Source: Streptomyces europaeiscabiei (GTDB lineage Bacteria > Actinomycetota > Actinomycetes > Streptomycetales > Streptomycetaceae). From it: a stretch of DNA of 64,000 nt. Where the stretch lies: positions 10,668,001 through 10,732,000 of the forward strand of contig NZ_CP107841.1 of the NCBI RefSeq assembly GCF_036346855.1. Direction: 5' to 3'. The notes beneath the pieces are model-generated. The model worked only from the letters and a program-made list of their open reading frames with translations. It was not told the DNA's origin and did no database searches. Positions 35,963 to 45,599 of the stretch are shown piece after piece. Numbering within the stretch: position 1 is the first letter of the stretch; each line of letters begins with the position of its first letter. A program made the translations under genes and the position numbers.

Positions 35963-36000
35963 CTACACCTCCGCCCTGAAGGACGGAGCACTGCGCAAGA

Positions 36001-37116
36001 TCAGAGGTAGAAGCGGCGAACGAAGACGTCCGACTTGCCGTTGGTGTCGCCGGGCACGATGTCGTCGGCCGTGGACTGGAACACCACGTCGCGCCCACCA
36101 GCGCTGACCGCGTCGGTCCCGGCCGAGGCGGGCTGGTTCGAGACGATCTCGTCGGTGCCCGTCTCCAGGTCGCGCAGCGTGAGCGACGGTCCGTTCGTGT
36201 CGTGAGGGGCGTACAGCAGATAGCGGCCGGTGGGATCAATGGCCACGCCCCGCACGTTCGGCACCAGTTGGTCGGTGCCCGAGCTCACGTCGTGGACGTA
36301 GGTGTCGGAGCCCGAGAGGTAGACGACCTTGCTGCCGTCCTCGCTGAGCTGGACGAGAGCCGCCGCCTTGGACGGGCCCTCGATCGGGTCGGATGTGGTG
36401 CCGTCGGTCCGGTCCCACACGAAGACGTCCTCCGCCTTGCCGTCCTGGTAGGCGAGATGGCGGCCGTCACCGCTGATGGACGGCCAGGACGGGAGAGTGT
36501 GGTCGAAGTTGGCGATGGACTTCTTGGTGTTGTAGTCGTCATAGTCCAGAATCTCGATGCTCTGACTGGACGACTGTGGCTTGTAGCGGCGTTCGACGAG
36601 GGCGATGTAGCGGCCGTCCGCGCTCAGCGACGGCTGGTTGCAGTTGTACCAGCAGTTGGCGGAGATCTCGGATGTCGTCCTCACCTGAACCTGGCGAATC
36701 CGATTGTTGTTGAACCACACGTGCGGATAGGCGAGATATTCCCCGTCCCCGCTGATCACCGGGGGCTGGAGTGGGCTCTGGGTCCCCATCCGATTGGTCT
36801 GCCTCGTCCGCTGGTCGCGGAGGAACACCCTGTCGCCTACCGTCGTGTCGCCGGGTATCAGGTTCTTTGCCGACGACGTGAAGACGATACGGCGGCCGTC
36901 GGTCGTGATCGAGGCGCCTACGGAGTTGTCGTCGGCCTGGGTGCCGTCGGCCGCGACACTGATCCTCTCGACACCGGCACCGCCGTCGCCCGCGATGCCC
37001 GTGGACTCGGCTGAGGCCGCTCCGTGCGGCACCGCCGTGACCGCGCAAACCGCGACCGCCGCGGTCAGGGCGGCCCGCACACGTCTGGTGGTGCTCCAGT
37101 TCGTGTTTCCCCTCAT
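36001..37116 (-). CDS. Secreted TolB-like beta-propeller protein
   Basis: 371 residues from ATG 37116 (GGGGGAAG just upstream). Signal peptide: RRVRAALTAAVAVCAVTAVP with cleavage near AASA (about residue 36). The mature protein consists of PD40/WD40-like blades, each with S-x-D-G-R/E-x-(V/I/L)-x-(F/Y): ITTDGRRIVFTSSAKNLIPG, ISGDGEYLAYPHVW, LSADGRYIALVERR, ISGDGRHLAYQD, LSEDGSKVVYLSG. Probably an extracellular binding propeller. No enzyme motif. Confidence 0.82.
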   Translation of the reverse strand: MRGNTNWSTTRRVRAALTAAVAVCAVTAVPHGAASAESTGIAGDGGAGVERISVAADGTQADDNSVGASITTDGRRIVFTSSAKNLIPGDTTVGDRVFLRDQRTRQTNRMGTQSPLQPPVISGDGEYLAYPHVWFNNNRIRQVQVRTTSEISANCWYNCNQPSLSADGRYIALVERRYKPQSSSQSIEILDYDDYNTKKSIANFDHTLPSWPSISGDGRHLAYQDGKAEDVFVWDRTDGTTSDPIEGPSKAAALVQLSEDGSKVVYLSGSDTYVHDVSSGTDQLVPNVRGVAIDPTGRYLLYAPHDTNGPSLTLRDLETGTDEIVSNQPASAGTDAVSAGGRDVVFQSTADDIVPGDTNGKSDVFVRRFYL

Positions 37117-37239
37117 CTTCCCCCCATGCAGGACACGGCCTCTCCTCCAGTTCCCCACCGGAGGCCCACAAGCATGCAACCGTGATGGCGCTGTGGGGTC
37201 AAGGCGTCACATGACGTATTGAGAGGCGTGGTTTCGGCC

Positions 37240-37770
37240 ATGTGAGGGGGAAACACCGCGGGCCACGCTGGAGGCGCTGGCCTGCGCGGCCCCGGACTGG
37301 CTGACCGGGGCGGTGCCCGTCCGGGAATGGGCCGAACGCTACGGCCCGCGGACCCACTCCCGGCATCCGCCGGCTTCTGCGAGCCAGCGCGAGGAGATGG
37401 CCCTGGTCTACGGCCGGGACGCATTCACGCTGCTGGAGGCGGTACATGCCCCTGATGCCCCGGCCTGGCTGCGCGAACTCCCGGCGGTGCAGGTCCTGCG
37501 CACGATGCGGGTGCAGAACTACCACCGCACCGCAACCGAGGCCGGAGCGGAGGTGAAGCGGCGGGAGAGCAAAGACCTCCCGCCCGGGCAGAATGAGGCT
37601 GGCCTCTCCGTACGACACCGACGCCCGCCACGGACTTCCTGCGACGATGCCGATGATCAGGACTCAGCTACCGGCCAGGCACCGGTCTCTGGACTCACTG
37701 ATGTGGATCTTGTAGCCGGTCCACCAGGAGAGGTGCGCAGGCGGCGGTGCTCGTCGAAGTCGTAGTTCGG
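37240..37770 (+). pseudogene. IS1182-family transposase remnant, frameshifted and mosaic
   Basis: The frame reads LEALACAAPDWLTGAVPVRE, then LPAVQVLRTMRVQNYHRT, typical of the N-terminal half of IS1182-type transposases. A frameshift follows near 37590, where RLASPYDTDAR continues in another frame. A piece at about 37690-37765 reads WTGYKIHIS on the opposite strand, so a related segment is joined in inverted orientation. Confidence 0.6.
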
Positions 37771-37849
37771 GGCATCGGCGGCACGGGTATGCCATGTTCT
37801 GCCGCGCGCATGCCACGAGCGCGGATCCAGCTTCGGCCGAGGGGCGTCA

Positions 37850-38350
37850 GTGCGAAACGGAACAGCTGGCCTGGGGCTCGGTGAAATCCGCGGCGATTAC
37901 GCCATCATCAACCCGGCGACAGGCGCCATGGCGCAGGTGCTGCGGGGATTCTTACTGCTCCTTTGGATCGCCCTGCTCGTCGCCACTGTCGTCAACCCGT
38001 CCGCAGTCGACGACAATGCCGTTGTCACGACAGCGGTCGTGGCCGCGGTCTACGCCCTGAAGTTCGGATGGCGTCGGCTGACCGCCCGGCTTGGTGTGAA
38101 CAGGTGTTACCTGTGCGCGGACGGCGTCGCCGTCACCAACCGGTTCGGCCGGCTACGCGACTCCGTGGCGTGGGACGAGGTGACCGGGGTGCAGCAGACG
38201 GCATTGGTGGGTCTCGTCCTGGGCTGCCACCGCATCGAAATCTTCAGAAGCCGTTCCGCCACGCCCCTCTGGTTCATGGCGCCGGGAGTGAAGTCCGCCC
38301 TGGTGCAGGCTCTGCTCGACGAGGGCAGGCGCAGCGGCGCCCTCCAGTAG
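37850..38350 (+). CDS. Membrane protein with PH-like domain
   Basis: 166 residues from GTG 37850. Two hydrophobic helices (VLRGFLLLLWIALLVATVV and a following VVTTAVVAAVYAL) are followed by a soluble C-terminal part (CYLCADGVAVTNRFGRLRDS, VAWDEVTGVQ) that looks like the bacterial PH-domain type found after membrane hairpins. Function unknown. No coupled neighbour. Confidence 0.6.
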   Translation: MRNGTAGLGLGEIRGDYAIINPATGAMAQVLRGFLLLLWIALLVATVVNPSAVDDNAVVTTAVVAAVYALKFGWRRLTARLGVNRCYLCADGVAVTNRFGRLRDSVAWDEVTGVQQTALVGLVLGCHRIEIFRSRSATPLWFMAPGVKSALVQALLDEGRRSGALQ

Positions 38351-38726
38351 CGCATGCAGGGCCATTGACGGCGACTCTGACGGCAACGACGTCACGCAGA
38401 GGCACATGATCGCCGGCTTGGGTGATCAGAGCAGGCACGGGCACTTCTCACAGAGGGTGCCCGATCCTACGGTCCAGCTGGTCCAACAGGTGCTGCCGTC
38501 GGCGCCGTGCACGTCGAGGTCATCACGTACTGCGGCGGAGGTGGTTCGAGCGGCTCCACATCCGCTACGAGCGACGCGCCGGTCTCCACCAGGGCCTGCT
38601 CGAAGAGGCGCGCAGTTTCATCTGCTCGAGTACTGGACGCAGTTGGGCGGTCCGACGTCGAAGCGAGCAGCGGTGCTGGGCCGCGCGGCCCAGCGGGACC
38701 TTGACGACAGAGACTCGCGGTCCCTG
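38351..38726. other. Stretch without recognisable gene
   Basis: Between the PH-like protein and the 3' end of the flavin monooxygenase. An open plus frame runs through it but shows no motif or start signal. Confidence 0.45.
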
Positions 38727-39917
38727 CTACCCGGGGAGGCGGAAGCCGTTGAAGAGGTCGTCCATGGCGTGCAGGGCCAGGCGGGCAGGGGTGGCACGGA
38801 CAGCGAGGTCGCGGGCCGCCACTACGAGCGGGTTACGCAGGGCGCCCAGGCGGCCGACCCGGCGGGCGCGGACGCGCACGGCGTCGGTACGCCCGCGGCG
38901 GGCGGCGGTGTACGCGGCGAGGGCGGCCGGGACGGAGTCTGTGCTGTCTGTGCCGTCTGCGCTGTCTCCGGCGGGAAGCAGGTGCGCGAGGAGCACCGCG
39001 TCCTCGATGGCCTGGCAGCCGCCCTGGCCCAGGTTGGGGGCCATGGCGTGGGCGGCGTCGCCCAGCCAGGCGATCCGGCCGTGGTGCAGGGTGGGGAGCG
39101 GGGCGGCCAGGTCGTAGAGGTCGTTCTGGAGGACGTCGGCAGGGTCGAGGCGGCGGATGCGGTCCAGCAGGGCTGGAATCGGGTCGTGCCACGAGCCGAA
39201 GCGGCGCCGGAGTTCGGCGCGGGGGTCGGCCGACCGGGTGCCGGCCGGGAGGACCGCGGTGGCGTAGAGGTAGAACCGGCCGTCGGAGAGCGGGGTGACG
39301 CCGAACCGCTCGCCCCGCCCCCAGGTCTCGCTCATGGCCGGTATCCGGAGGTCCGGGGCGTCCACGATGGTCCGCCAGGCGGTCTCGCCGATGTAGTGCA
39401 GGCCGGGGTGGGCGGGGAAGTACGCGCGGCGCAGCGGGCTGTGGATGCCGTCGGCGGCGACGACCAGATCGGCGGGAAGGTCCGGGCCGACTGCCGTACG
39501 GATGGTCGGGCGGCCCGCGGCGTCGTCGACGGCGGTCACGGCGGTGCCGTAGCGCAGGGCCTCCGGCGGCAGGGAGGCGGCCAGGGCGGCGGTGAAGGCC
39601 GGGCGCGGGACGGCGATCGGGGGCATGCCGTAGCGGGCTGCCATGTCGGCGGTGTCGGTCCGGGTGAGCCACTGGCCGTCGGAGCGGCGTACGCCCATCG
39701 TCGTGGGTACGGCGCTGCCGGCGGCGCGGGCGGCGTCGACGCCGATGGTGTCGAGTGCGCGCAGGGCGTTGGGGGCGAGGCCGATGCCGGCGCCGGTGGC
39801 CGGGGGTTCGGGGGCGCGTTCGCAGACGGTGACGTGCCAGCCGCGGCGGTGCAGTGCTACGGCGGCGGTGAGGCCGCCGATTCCGGCCCCGGCCACCACC
39901 GCGTGACGTTTCGGCAT
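38727..39917 (-). CDS. FAD-dependent aromatic monooxygenase
   Basis: 396 residues of the PHBH/salicylate-hydroxylase class A family. GxGxxG FAD motif AGAGIGGLTAAVALHRRGW at the N-terminus, the DG motif VVAADGIHSPLR (about 150), and the second FAD motif WLGDAAHAMAPNLGQGGCQA (about 280). Catalyses NADPH-dependent hydroxylation of an aromatic substrate; identity unknown. ATG 39917 with GGAAG about 9 nt upstream. Stands alone, downstream of no obvious regulator. Confidence 0.88.
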   Translation of the reverse strand: MPKRHAVVAGAGIGGLTAAVALHRRGWHVTVCERAPEPPATGAGIGLAPNALRALDTIGVDAARAAGSAVPTTMGVRRSDGQWLTRTDTADMAARYGMPPIAVPRPAFTAALAASLPPEALRYGTAVTAVDDAAGRPTIRTAVGPDLPADLVVAADGIHSPLRRAYFPAHPGLHYIGETAWRTIVDAPDLRIPAMSETWGRGERFGVTPLSDGRFYLYATAVLPAGTRSADPRAELRRRFGSWHDPIPALLDRIRRLDPADVLQNDLYDLAAPLPTLHHGRIAWLGDAAHAMAPNLGQGGCQAIEDAVLLAHLLPAGDSADGTDSTDSVPAALAAYTAARRGRTDAVRVRARRVGRLGALRNPLVVAARDLAVRATPARLALHAMDDLFNGFRLPG

Positions 39918-40240
39918 GGAGCACCACTTCCGTTCGGTTCGAGCACCCTCTCCAGCCGCAGAGCCCTGCCTCTGCAATCGTAGAGTCAGGGCATGCCAGC
40001 ACGGGCTGCGCGTTGCGCGCCGGGATCACGGTAGTCCCACCCGTAGGCGACCATGACGGAGCTGCACGGCTCGGCGCCAGGCCGAGCGCAGCGTGGACAA
40101 ACCGCAGGTGTGACGGGAGCCGTCGCGCGATCCTTCTGGGCGAAGCGGACATGACGCAGACGCGCGCTCTCCTCGACGACGTCGCGCAGAGCAATGACCG
40201 CCGCTACCGTGTTGAACAGGCTTACGATCCGGGGGAAGTC

Positions 40241-40423
40241 ATGAGCAGCGACAGCGACAGCGACAAGCGGGACGACCACGACCAACACTCCAGGCGTCGT
40301 GCGGAAACGCTCTGGCGCATCGGCTTCGCGGTCGCCCTCATAGCCTGGTTCTGCTTCCTCATCTACATCGCTGACGACCCCGGCCCGGTGTGCGGCACGG
40401 GCCAGGACAAAGGCCCCTGCTAG
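40241..40423 (+). CDS. Small single-pass membrane protein
   Basis: 60 residues: a charged Asp/Ser/Arg-rich N-terminus, one transmembrane helix (IGFAVALIAWFCFLIYIA) and a short tail with two Cys (VCGTGQDKGPC). GGGGGAAG 5 nt before the ATG supports this start. Function unknown. The stop lies at the left end of the IS630 copy. Confidence 0.6.
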   Translation: MSSDSDSDKRDDHDQHSRRRAETLWRIGFAVALIAWFCFLIYIADDPGPVCGTGQDKGPC

Positions 40424-40503
40424 TGCCGCATCAAGCAACGTTGGCCCTGTTGTGATGTGACGCGCCGTCCCGCAGGGCGGCGCGTGTCCGACAGCCTGTC
40501 CGA

Positions 40504-41127
40504 GTGGCAGAGCGAGTACGAGTCCGAGAGATCGACGATGACGAGGGCCGGCGGCTTCTGCGGATCATCCGCAGGGGGACCGGGTCGGTGGTGACGTGGC
40601 GGCGGGCCCAGATGGTGCTGCTCTCCGCGCAGGGCATGCCGGTGGCGAGGATCGCCGAGGTGTCGTTCACCAGTGACGACCGGGTCCGCGATGTGATCCA
40701 CAACTTCAACACCGACGGCTTCGACTCGCTGTATCCGAAGTACAAGGGCGGGCGGCCCAGGACGTTCACGCTGCCCGAGCGCCGTGAGATCAAGAAGATC
40801 GCCAAGTCCAGGCCGACGGAACACGACCTGCCCTTTTCCACCTGGAGCCTGGCCAAGCTGGCGGACTTCCTGGTCGCCGAGGGGGTGGTCGACGACATCA
40901 GCCACGAGGGCCTGCACATCCTACTCCGCGAGGAAGGCGTCTCCTTTCAACGCCTGAAGACGTGGAAGACCTCCCGCGATCCGGACTACGCGGCCAAGAA
41001 GGCCCGCGTCGAGCACCTCTACGCCATCGCCGACGGCGAGGTCATACCCGAGGACGGCGAACCCGAAGTCGTCTTCTGCATGGACGAGTTCGGACCCCTC
41101 AACGTGATGCCCGCGCCAGTGAGGTGA
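40504..41127 (+). pseudogene. IS630-family transposase, 3'-truncated
   Basis: About 205 codons of transposase. HTH region (VTWRRAQMVLLSAQGMPVAR), linker (GRPRTFTLPERREIKKIA) and the first catalytic Asp (FCMDEFGPLNVMP). Right after it the frame changes to unrelated sequence, so the DDE domain's second and third acids are lost. The element probably begins near 40424, just after the small membrane protein stop. Its broken end abuts the tail of the two-component operon. Confidence 0.8.
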
Positions 41128-41208
41128 GGCGAACAGGCTGGACAGGGTAATGGTCTCGGGATAGGTGGCGAGCTCGATGATGAGGGCAGCCCGTTCTGTG
41201 AACCTCAC
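41124..41208 (-). pseudogene. 5' stub of a gene coupled to the response regulator
   Basis: A GTG at 41208 overlaps the response regulator's TGA (GTGA) and begins VRFTERAALIIELATYPETI, about 27 residues that look like real coding sequence. It then runs into the truncated IS630 copy. So a third gene of the two-component operon was cut by a transposon-associated deletion. Family unknown. Confidence 0.5.
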
Positions 41209-41897
41209 ACTCCACGCCGACGCTCGCCCACGAGCCCGGTCTCGTAGGCGACGATCACGAGCTGGGCACGGTCGCGCGCACGCAGCTTGCTGAGCAAGCG
41301 TCCGATGTGGGTCTTGACCGTGGCCAGGCTCAGATGGAGGTGCTCTGCCATCTCTGTGTTGGACAACCCTCGCGCGATCAGACCGAGCACCTCCAGCTCC
41401 CGGTCGGTGACCCCGTCCAGCGAGCGGCTGGGCGGGCGCGCAGGCTCCGGACGGCGGGCGAACTCCGCGATCAGGCGGCGGGTCACCGAGGGAGCGAGCA
41501 GTGCCTCGCCCGCGGCAACGACGCCGACGGCGGTGAGGACCTCGGACGGCGGGGTGTCCTTGAGCAGAAAGCCCGCGGCGCCGGCGCGCAGGGCGGCGTA
41601 GACGTACTCGTCCAGGTCGAAGGTGGTGAGGATGAGGACGCGGACGCCGGACAGGGCCGGGTCTGCGCAGATCTGCCGGGTCGCCTCAATGCCGTCAAGG
41701 TCCGGCATGCGTATGTCCATCAGCACGACGTCCGGCCGTTCGCGGCGGGCGAGTTCGACGGCCTCCGCTCCGTTCGCGGCCTCGCCTACGGCCGTCATGC
41801 CGGGCGTGTGGTCGACGAGGACCCGGAAACTGCCGCGCACCATCGCCTGGTCGTCGACGATCAGTACCCGGACCGGGGTCACGTCGGTCATGGTCAT
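41205..41897 (-). CDS. NarL/FixJ-family response regulator
   Basis: 230 residues. Receiver domain with acidic pair (IVDDQAMVRG), phosphoacceptor Asp in DVVLMDIRMPDLDG (about residue 58), and Lys in FLLKDTPP. C-terminal LuxR-type HTH: LTDRELEVL-like sequence VTDRELEVLGLIARGLSNTE then HLSLATVKTHIGRLLSKL. Partner of the kinase just upstream, with ATGA overlap. Targets unknown. Confidence 0.92.
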   Translation of the reverse strand: MTMTDVTPVRVLIVDDQAMVRGSFRVLVDHTPGMTAVGEAANGAEAVELARRERPDVVLMDIRMPDLDGIEATRQICADPALSGVRVLILTTFDLDEYVYAALRAGAAGFLLKDTPPSEVLTAVGVVAAGEALLAPSVTRRLIAEFARRPEPARPPSRSLDGVTDRELEVLGLIARGLSNTEMAEHLHLSLATVKTHIGRLLSKLRARDRAQLVIVAYETGLVGERRRGV

Positions 41898-43048
41898 TGG
41901 TTCCCTTCGACGGGCAGGCGGACGGACACCGCGAAGCCGCCCTCCGGCCGGGGCCCCGCCTCGAAGCTGCCGCCGTACATCATCGCCCGCTCCCGCATCC
42001 CCAGGAGTCCATGCCCGCCCGGCAGTTCACCGCCGGACCGCCCGCGTGCGGACGGCGGTCCCTCGTCCGCGACATCGATGCGGACCTCTCGCGCATCGGC
42101 CTCGACCGTGACCTGACAGCGGGTCGGTGCTGCGTGGCGGACCGCGTTGGTGAGGGCCTCCTGGACGATCCGGTAGATGGTCAGCTGTGTGCCCTCGGCC
42201 AGACCTTCCGTGGCATGCACCGTCAGGTCGACGTCCACCCCTGCCCGGTGTGCCTCCGCGGCGAGCGAGTCGAGGCGGTCGAGATCCGGTACGGGTCCCA
42301 GAGGCGCGCCCTCGGTACGCAGCACGCCGAGCGTGCGCCTCATCTCGGTCAGTGCGGAACGGCTTGTCTCCTCGATGACCTTGAGGGCGGCCCGTGCCTC
42401 CCGCGGGTCGGCCTCCGCCACATGCCCGGCGACGCCCGCCTTGACGGCGATCAGGCTGAGGTTGTGCGAGACGATGTCATGCAGTTCACGGGCGATCCTC
42501 AGACGCTCCTCGTCCAGTGCGCGCTTCGACCGGCGCCGCAGTTCACGGGCCGCCTCGGCTCGGCGACCGCGCACAGTGAACCCCACGGCCCAGGCCCCAC
42601 CGATGACCAGGAGCACAAGCCCGGCCATCCCGACGGCGCCTTGCTGGTCTTCGGCGGGAGTGACCACCGCCTCGCTCAGGTAGACGGCACCGCCCGCCAC
42701 CGGCAGCGTCACCGCGAGTGCGAGCACGGACTGGCGGGCGGGCTCGGCCAGTCCGACGAGGTAGGCCGCGAGCCCGGCGGCCGCGTACGGCTCACGGGGG
42801 ATGTCGAGGAGCGACGCCGTGGCCAGGGCGGCCAGCACGGCCATCAGAACCGGGAGCGGCCAACGGCGGCGTACGGCGATCGGCAGGCCGACCGCGGCGG
42901 CGATCAGACAGCCGAGCCAGGGCGGCCCTGTGAAGGCGGGTTGGCCGTCGTCGGCGGTCAGCCGGGCGAAGCCGACGTACACGGCGGTCAGAGCCAGGGC
43001 CGCGCTGAGGTCGAGGGCGTACAGATGGCGTTGCCCCTTGGACTTCAT
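41894..43048 (-). CDS. NarX/DesK-type sensor histidine kinase
   Basis: 384 residues from ATG 43048. Four to five transmembrane helices occupy about residues 10-150. A HisKA_3 dimerisation domain follows with the phosphoacceptor His in RIARELHDIVSHNLSLIAVK. The HATPase domain includes RIVQEALTNAVRHA and GHGLLGMRERA. Typical actinobacterial short-loop sensor with no large extracellular domain. An alternative GTG at 43075 abuts the upstream stop. Operon: membrane protein, kinase, regulator, truncated gene. Confidence 0.9.
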   Translation of the reverse strand: MKSKGQRHLYALDLSAALALTAVYVGFARLTADDGQPAFTGPPWLGCLIAAAVGLPIAVRRRWPLPVLMAVLAALATASLLDIPREPYAAAGLAAYLVGLAEPARQSVLALAVTLPVAGGAVYLSEAVVTPAEDQQGAVGMAGLVLLVIGGAWAVGFTVRGRRAEAARELRRRSKRALDEERLRIARELHDIVSHNLSLIAVKAGVAGHVAEADPREARAALKVIEETSRSALTEMRRTLGVLRTEGAPLGPVPDLDRLDSLAAEAHRAGVDVDLTVHATEGLAEGTQLTIYRIVQEALTNAVRHAAPTRCQVTVEADAREVRIDVADEGPPSARGRSGGELPGGHGLLGMRERAMMYGGSFEAGPRPEGGFAVSVRLPVEGNQ

Positions 43049-43075
43049 GGCCCGACCGTACCTGTAGGCGGGCAC

Positions 43076-43864
43076 TCAACCGGCCTGTCCCAGCAGCACC
43101 ATCAGCCCGAGCGTCACCAGTGTCAGCGGCACCCAGCGCAGCACCGCTGCCCGGCTGGGACGGGGCGCCTCACACAGCAGCGCCAGGCCCAGCGGCACCA
43201 GCGCGACGCACAGTCCGGCCAGGGCCACCAGCGACAGAGGAGTGGTCCCCTTGAGCACCCCGAGAGGCAGTGCCGCGGTGAGGCCGAGTGCGGCAGCGCG
43301 GACCGGGCCGAGCACCCGGGTACGCCAGGCACCGAGGGCAAGGACCAACCACCCGGCGAGGATGGCGACGTTCAGCGTGGCGAAGACGTGAAGGGCGCCG
43401 TAGCCGGCGGAGACCGCTTCGGTGGCGGGCCCGACCCCCTCGGAACGCACCAGCTGAAAAGCCAGATGGTCCACCCCCGCGTGGAAGGTGCGGGCGAACA
43501 GCCCGAACATGACCAGCACCCCGCCCCACAGTCCCCAGCCGGCGCTGCGTACCCCGATCCGTGCGGCCACCACGGCCACGGCGGGCCAGAGCAGCAGGCT
43601 ACCCGCGCCAAAGAGGCCGTATGCGGTGGCCATCAGGGTGGGGTGCCGCTCGTACGCGGTGAGTTGATCGGGGTAGAAGAAGTGGAAGCGGGCCCGCAAT
43701 AACGCGCCGGTCAGCATCAGGAGTGGGCCGAGCACCATGGCAGTGCCGCCCACCCAACGTCCGGGGAAGCCGGTGGCCTCCAACCGTTCCACAGGCAGCG
43801 CGCCCCGCAGTCGGGCGCCGATCGTTGTCACCGGGGTGGACATGGATGTCGTCGGGTTCGTCAT
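43076..43864 (-). CDS. Polytopic membrane protein, first gene of the two-component operon
   Basis: 262 residues with about six or seven hydrophobic helices (WVGGTAMVLGPLLMLTGALL, ALGLTAALPLGVLKGTT, LVTLGLMVLLGQAG among others) after a soluble N-terminus. No transport or enzyme motif recognised. Because it is directly followed by the kinase, it may be sensed with it or serve as its accessory component (inference). Confidence 0.7.
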   Translation of the reverse strand: MTNPTTSMSTPVTTIGARLRGALPVERLEATGFPGRWVGGTAMVLGPLLMLTGALLRARFHFFYPDQLTAYERHPTLMATAYGLFGAGSLLLWPAVAVVAARIGVRSAGWGLWGGVLVMFGLFARTFHAGVDHLAFQLVRSEGVGPATEAVSAGYGALHVFATLNVAILAGWLVLALGAWRTRVLGPVRAAALGLTAALPLGVLKGTTPLSLVALAGLCVALVPLGLALLCEAPRPSRAAVLRWVPLTLVTLGLMVLLGQAG

Positions 43865-44494
43865 ACCGATGACGATGCCCGCGTCTTCCCTGCGGGGCGT
43901 CGGACCAGGAGCTGAACCCCAGGGTCAGACCTGGGTATGACCCATCGGGCTGCCTGAACAAGCACTGCCTCCAGCCCGCTGCAGGAGCAATCGACGTCTT
44001 GGCGAAAGGTCCTACAGCAAGTGTGGTTGCGTCCAGGGAAGTGGTGTACGGGTTCGACCTGATCCAGGAGTTTGCGCCGGCTTCTGGCTGATGCCCGCAT
44101 AGATGAACGACCACCGGCTGCTTGGCCGGGTGTCAGGGCACAGAACGTGGCGGCCTGGTCCAAGTGGAGTCCGCCATCCTGGGCGTGCCCGAGGCGCCCG
44201 TCGGGGCGAGTGCGGGCGGCGGCGTACAGGGCCAGGAGGCGAGTGCCGCCGCGGTGGCCCTTTTTCTCGCGGATCTTCCGGTCACCCACAGCTTTCTGCG
44301 CCCAGCCGGAGATCCTCGCGCGGGTGGTCTTGCCGAAGGGGAAACGGGCGGGGCTGCTCGGGCAGCAGGGTGGGGACGGTGACCGCGACGGGGTCTTCGG
44401 AGCGGGAAGTCATCGCTTCGGCGACGGCGCCGGGGGGTGCCCCTATGTCTTTGGTCAAGCTGGTCGGGTGTGGGTTCGGGACGTCTGGAACGAT
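43865..44494. other. Decayed stretch, possible transposase traces
   Basis: On the minus strand a short segment near 44120-44160 (TFCALTPGQAA) resembles the LTPGQA motif of IS5-type transposases, but nothing around it supports this firmly. No complete gene seen. Confidence 0.3.
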
Positions 44495-44932
44495 GTGTCC
44501 GTGCATGCTGATGATCAGGTTGGCGAGGGTGTCCCCGCGGAGCTCGCGGCATTCCTGCGGGGTGCGGTCGACGGCCGCCCGGTGAAGATCGCTCCTTCCA
44601 TCTGCGAGGGGTGCGGCGGTCGTGTGTTCTTCGTGCTGGTCAACACGTCCGGAGCGGAACGCGAGTGTTCCGGCTGCGGCAGCCGTGCGTTCATCGCGGA
44701 CAGTGAGGAGTACTGGAACGAGGAGTCCTGGGAGGACGACGAGCCCGGTGCGGCCGGCTGCCCGTGCGGCAGCGAGGAGTTCGAGGCCGCGGTCGCGTTC
44801 TCACTCGCCGACGACGGATCCGTCCGTTGGGTGACCCTTGGCCTGCAGTGCATCAAGGACGGATTCTCCGGCGTCTATGCCGACTGGAAGATCGACTACG
44901 GACCCACGGATCACCTCCTGACCATGGTCTAG
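44495..44932 (+). CDS. Zinc-ribbon protein of unknown function
   Basis: 145 residues from GTG 44495. Two CxxC pairs form a probable zinc ribbon: ICEGCGGRVFFVLVNTSGAE and ECSGCGSRAF. A third C-x-C (GCPCGSEEFEAAV) lies further on. The C-terminus (VRWVTLGLQCIKDGFSGVYA, DWKIDYGPT) is mixed alpha/beta. Similar small proteins occur in accessory regions of actinomycetes; role unknown. The stop overlaps the IS110 remnant's 3' end by 4 nt. Confidence 0.65.
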   Translation: MSVHADDQVGEGVPAELAAFLRGAVDGRPVKIAPSICEGCGGRVFFVLVNTSGAERECSGCGSRAFIADSEEYWNEESWEDDEPGAAGCPCGSEEFEAAVAFSLADDGSVRWVTLGLQCIKDGFSGVYADWKIDYGPTDHLLTMV

Positions 44933-45450
44933 ATCTGCTGAGCGGCGGCCCGGACAGGCTGGGGTTCGTAGAAGGTTCCGTCGCGGAGCATCGCGAACAG
45001 GACGTCGGCCCGACGCCTGGCGAGGCAGAGCAGGGCCTGGGTGTGATGCTTGCCCTGCGCGGTCTTCCTGTCGTAGTAGGCCCGGGAGGCCGGGTCGCCC
45101 AGGGCGGCGAACGCGGAGAGGAAGAAGGCCCGTTTGAGCTGCTTGTTTCCTCTCCTGGAGGGCTGTTCGCCGCGGATCGATGAGCCCGAGCTCCGGGTCG
45201 CCGGGGCAAGTCCTGCGTAGGCGGCGAGGTGGCCGGAGGTCGGGAAGGCGCTGCCGTCACCGGCCTCGATCAGGATCCGGGCTCCGGTCCTGACACCGAC
45301 TCCCGGCATCGACGTCAGGACCTTCGAAAGAGTGTTGGGCAGGCGCTTGTCGAACGCCTTCTTCCCGGCCGGTGTGACGGCGGTGGCATGGTGTTCGCCC
45401 TTGCCGGCGTCCAGGCCGAGGAAGACGTCGATGTCGCCGGTGTCGATCAC
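44929..45450 (-). pseudogene. IS110-family transposase with large in-frame internal deletion
   Basis: 173 codons join the N-terminus of an IS110 transposase (DVFLGLDAGKGEHHATAVTP) directly to its C-terminal Transposase_20 domain (SKVLTSMPGVGVRTGARILI, GLAPATRSSGSSIRGEQPSR). About 220 residues that carry the remaining DEDD acids are gone, yet the frame is intact. It is inactive as a recombinase but might be mobilised in trans. The non-coding DNA upstream (45451-45590) is where IS110 elements encode their bridge RNA. Confidence 0.8.
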
Positions 45451-45599
45451 GTGCAGGCCCCTCCATCACGCTTTCGTCCGGCCTGCCACGGCACCGAGCT
45501 GCCACATCCACGTTACGGAGAGCTCTTCGGGCCCGGGTGAAGCCGGTGCTCAAGCCCCTCATCAGCGGTCCGTCGATGCCTCCGGGACCGACCCCCGGC

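Noticed and set aside
43990..44260. Possible IS5-type transposase remnant on the minus strand
   Set aside because: Only a short LTPGQA-like match; surrounding residues do not support it.
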